Origin: Glaciecola petra
Lineage (GTDB): Bacteria > Pseudomonadota > Gammaproteobacteria > Enterobacterales > Alteromonadaceae
Assembly (NCBI RefSeq): GCF_031846345.1
Contig: NZ_JAVRHX010000004.1
Location: 1-64,000, forward strand
Direction of reading: 5' to 3'
DNA: 64,000 nt
Under the pieces are notes generated by a model. That model searched no databases. It had not been told where the DNA came from and saw only the letters and a program-made list of their open reading frames with translations. The translations under genes were made by a program, and so were the position numbers. The stretch's first letter is position 1. Each line of letters starts with the position of its first letter. Shown piece after piece: positions 62,574 through 64,000 of the stretch.

Positions 62574-62627
62574 TAATGCCACTTCTCCTTCAACAATCTA
62601 CCACTATGGCGGCGGGCAACTGGTATA

Positions 62628-62654
62628 ATTGACCCCTCTTCATTAATAAAGTTC
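62628..62654 (-). promoter_or_regulatory. Autoregulatory sigma-E promoter of rpoE
   Basis: On the minus strand GAACTT (complement of 62649-62654), 16 bp, then TCAAT (complement of 62628-62632). The -35 is the sigma-E consensus with exact spacing. The -10 (TCAAT versus TCTGA/TCAAA) is imperfect. It lies about 55 bp before the rpoE ATG. Confidence 0.6.
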
Positions 62655-62777
62655 GAATTTAATGCGTTTTTATTTAGAAAGCTAGTCATGATTATGCTTT
62701 GTGGTTCAAATTTACATGCACAAAGTTTACTATAGGAATACACAAAGACCGATCAAAAGTTGAGTTATTTCATAAAT

Positions 62778-64000
62778 ATGTCTAATCACATTGAACACAC
62801 CTGTGACCTCCTCATTATTGGCAGTGGTGCTGCTGGTTTGAGCCTAGCATTGCACATGGCTGATAACTGTAATGTTATCGTGCTGAGCAAAAGCGATGTT
62901 GATGAAGGGAGCACACGATATGCTCAAGGTGGAATAGCGGCTGTATTTGATGATGAAGATTCTATAGAAAACCATATCCAAGATACTCTCAAAGCCGGTG
63001 CCGGCATTTGTGACAAAGAAATTGTCAGGTTTACAACTAAAAATGCCAAAGAAAGTATGCAATGGTTAATTCAAAAAGGTGTACCGTTTGATCAAGAAAA
63101 TGATGGAAAGGGCGGCACCCGCTTCCATTTGACACGTGAAGGTGGTCACTCACATAGACGCATATTACACGCCGCTGATGCTACCGGTAAGGCTGTTCAA
63201 AACACACTATCAGATAGCGTCAAACAGCATCCTAATATCCATATTTTTGAACGCTATAATGCTATCGACCTGATTAAAATGGATGGTAATGATAAAACCA
63301 GCGTTGGCGCTTATGTATGGAATCGTAAAAAGGAAAAAGTAGAAGTCATTAGGGCGCGCTTTATTACCTTAGCTACTGGTGGCGCTAGCAAAGTCTATCA
63401 ATATACGTCAAACCCAGACGTTTCTAGCGGCGATGGAATTGCCATGGCTTGGCGGGCAGGTTGCGATATCGCGAACATGGAATTTAATCAGTTTCATCCC
63501 ACATGTTTATACCACCCAGAGGCGGGTAACTTTTTGATAAGTGAAGCATTGCGCGGTGAAGGTGCAATATTATGCCATAAAGATGGCACCGCATTTATGC
63601 ATAGATTTGATGAACGAGGTGATTTGGCCCCTCGAGATATAGTTGCCCGAGCGATTGATTATGAAATGAAGCGTCTTGGTGAAGATTGCATGTACCTTGA
63701 CATTAGCCACAAAGCTAGTGATTTTATTGTTAAACACTTTCCAAACATTTATAGAAAGTGTCGAACCTTGGGCATAGACATCACCCGTCAACCGATACCT
63801 GTTGTACCCGCCGCACACTATAGTTGTGGTGGTGTGGTAACCAATAAACACGCCCTTACAAATTTACACAACGTTTATGCAATAGGGGAAGTTGCCTATA
63901 CCGGATTACATGGCGCTAATCGCATGGCAAGTAACTCGCTGTTGGAATGTATAGTATTTGCACATGCTTGCGCTAAACATATCAGCGCTAATTTTGACCG
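62778..64000 (+). CDS. nadB: L-aspartate oxidase (partial, runs off the window)
   Basis: NadB oxidises L-aspartate to iminoaspartate, the first step of NAD synthesis. The first 407 codons are present and open; the end lies beyond the window. FAD binding: LLIIGSGAAGLSLALH at residues 11-26 and STRYAQGGIAAVF. The active-site arginine motif is in HLTREGGHSHRRILHAAD, and the flavin-domain motif near the end is GANRMASNSLLECIVFAHA. It is divergent from rpoE, as in E. coli. Confidence 0.95.
   Translation, partial: MSNHIEHTCDLLIIGSGAAGLSLALHMADNCNVIVLSKSDVDEGSTRYAQGGIAAVFDDEDSIENHIQDTLKAGAGICDKEIVRFTTKNAKESMQWLIQKGVPFDQENDGKGGTRFHLTREGGHSHRRILHAADATGKAVQNTLSDSVKQHPNIHIFERYNAIDLIKMDGNDKTSVGAYVWNRKKEKVEVIRARFITLATGGASKVYQYTSNPDVSSGDGIAMAWRAGCDIANMEFNQFHPTCLYHPEAGNFLISEALRGEGAILCHKDGTAFMHRFDERGDLAPRDIVARAIDYEMKRLGEDCMYLDISHKASDFIVKHFPNIYRKCRTLGIDITRQPIPVVPAAHYSCGGVVTNKHALTNLHNVYAIGEVAYTGLHGANRMASNSLLECIVFAHACAKHISANFD

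Noticed and set aside
1..64000. CRISPR array, insertion sequence, prophage or toxin-antitoxin pair
   Set aside because: I found no spaced direct repeats, transposase or integrase motifs, or small toxin-antitoxin gene pairs.

Overview
The window looks like chromosomal core DNA of a marine gammaproteobacterium of the Alteromonadales (Alteromonas/Glaciecola/Paraglaciecola type). The evidence is the low G+C, the nadB-rpoE-rseABC-lepA-lepB-rnc-era order, the pomAB/xseB-ispA-dxs/pgpA-thiL-nusB-ribH block, a NagP-type GlcNAc permease and a PEP-CTERM/exosortase-type surface protein. Genus is inferred. I saw no insertion sequence, prophage, CRISPR array or tRNA gene. Coding density is high.

Layout. 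1-374: promoter and boxA leader of an rRNA operon transcribed leftward out of the window (the 16S gene lies beyond base 1). 408-3107: an exported protein with two tandem HtrA-like units, very like eukaryotic Nma111/Ynm3 and plant DEG7. 3160-4023: pssA. 4190-7981: an exosortase-type surface protein behind a well-spaced sigma-54 promoter candidate, then a PrsT-like TPR protein. 8001-13364: clpB with a sigma-32 promoter, pgeF, rluD and bamD.

13405-20229: an ECF sigma factor and its ChrR-type zinc anti-sigma, a stand-alone Lon N-domain protein, and a tightly coupled five-gene operon (NTF2-like, SDR, FAD oxidoreductase, DUF1365, Cfa-like methyltransferase). The gene types match the singlet-oxygen/photooxidative response known from Rhodobacter, and the operon probably modifies membrane lipids. 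20251-25183: sodium-driven stator genes pomAB facing xseB-ispA-dxs (isoprenoid precursors). 25176-32502: a leftward block of pgpA, thiL, nusB, ribH, a RibBX-type ribB, riboflavin synthase, ribD, nrdR and glyA. 32737-33771: a solitary lpxD.

33914-38659: ettA, an unknown four-helix membrane protein coupled to an MFS pump, a MAPEG protein and a PP2C phosphatase coupled to radA. 40165-42597: a large protein with two intact PilZ domains. 42687-47892: a GlcNAc/chitin-oligomer unit (GH20 hexosaminidase, nagA, nagP). 47980-51651: a GAF-PAS(5)-GGDEF-EAL protein. 51763-55075: serB, smp/ytjB, tatD-type nuclease and pdxH. 55081-62573: era, rnc, lepB, lepA, rseC, rseB, rseA and rpoE, all leftward. The window ends inside nadB.

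Most genes are orthologs of well-studied enzymes. The parts that deserve attention are the bacterial Nma111/DEG7-like protease, the sigma-54/exosortase substrate locus, the ECF-ChrR lipid operon with a palindromic promoter element, the degenerate RibBX, the solitary LpxD, and a perfect inverted repeat in front of the hexosaminidase operon. All functional calls come from reading the sequence and from memory of families; no search was run.
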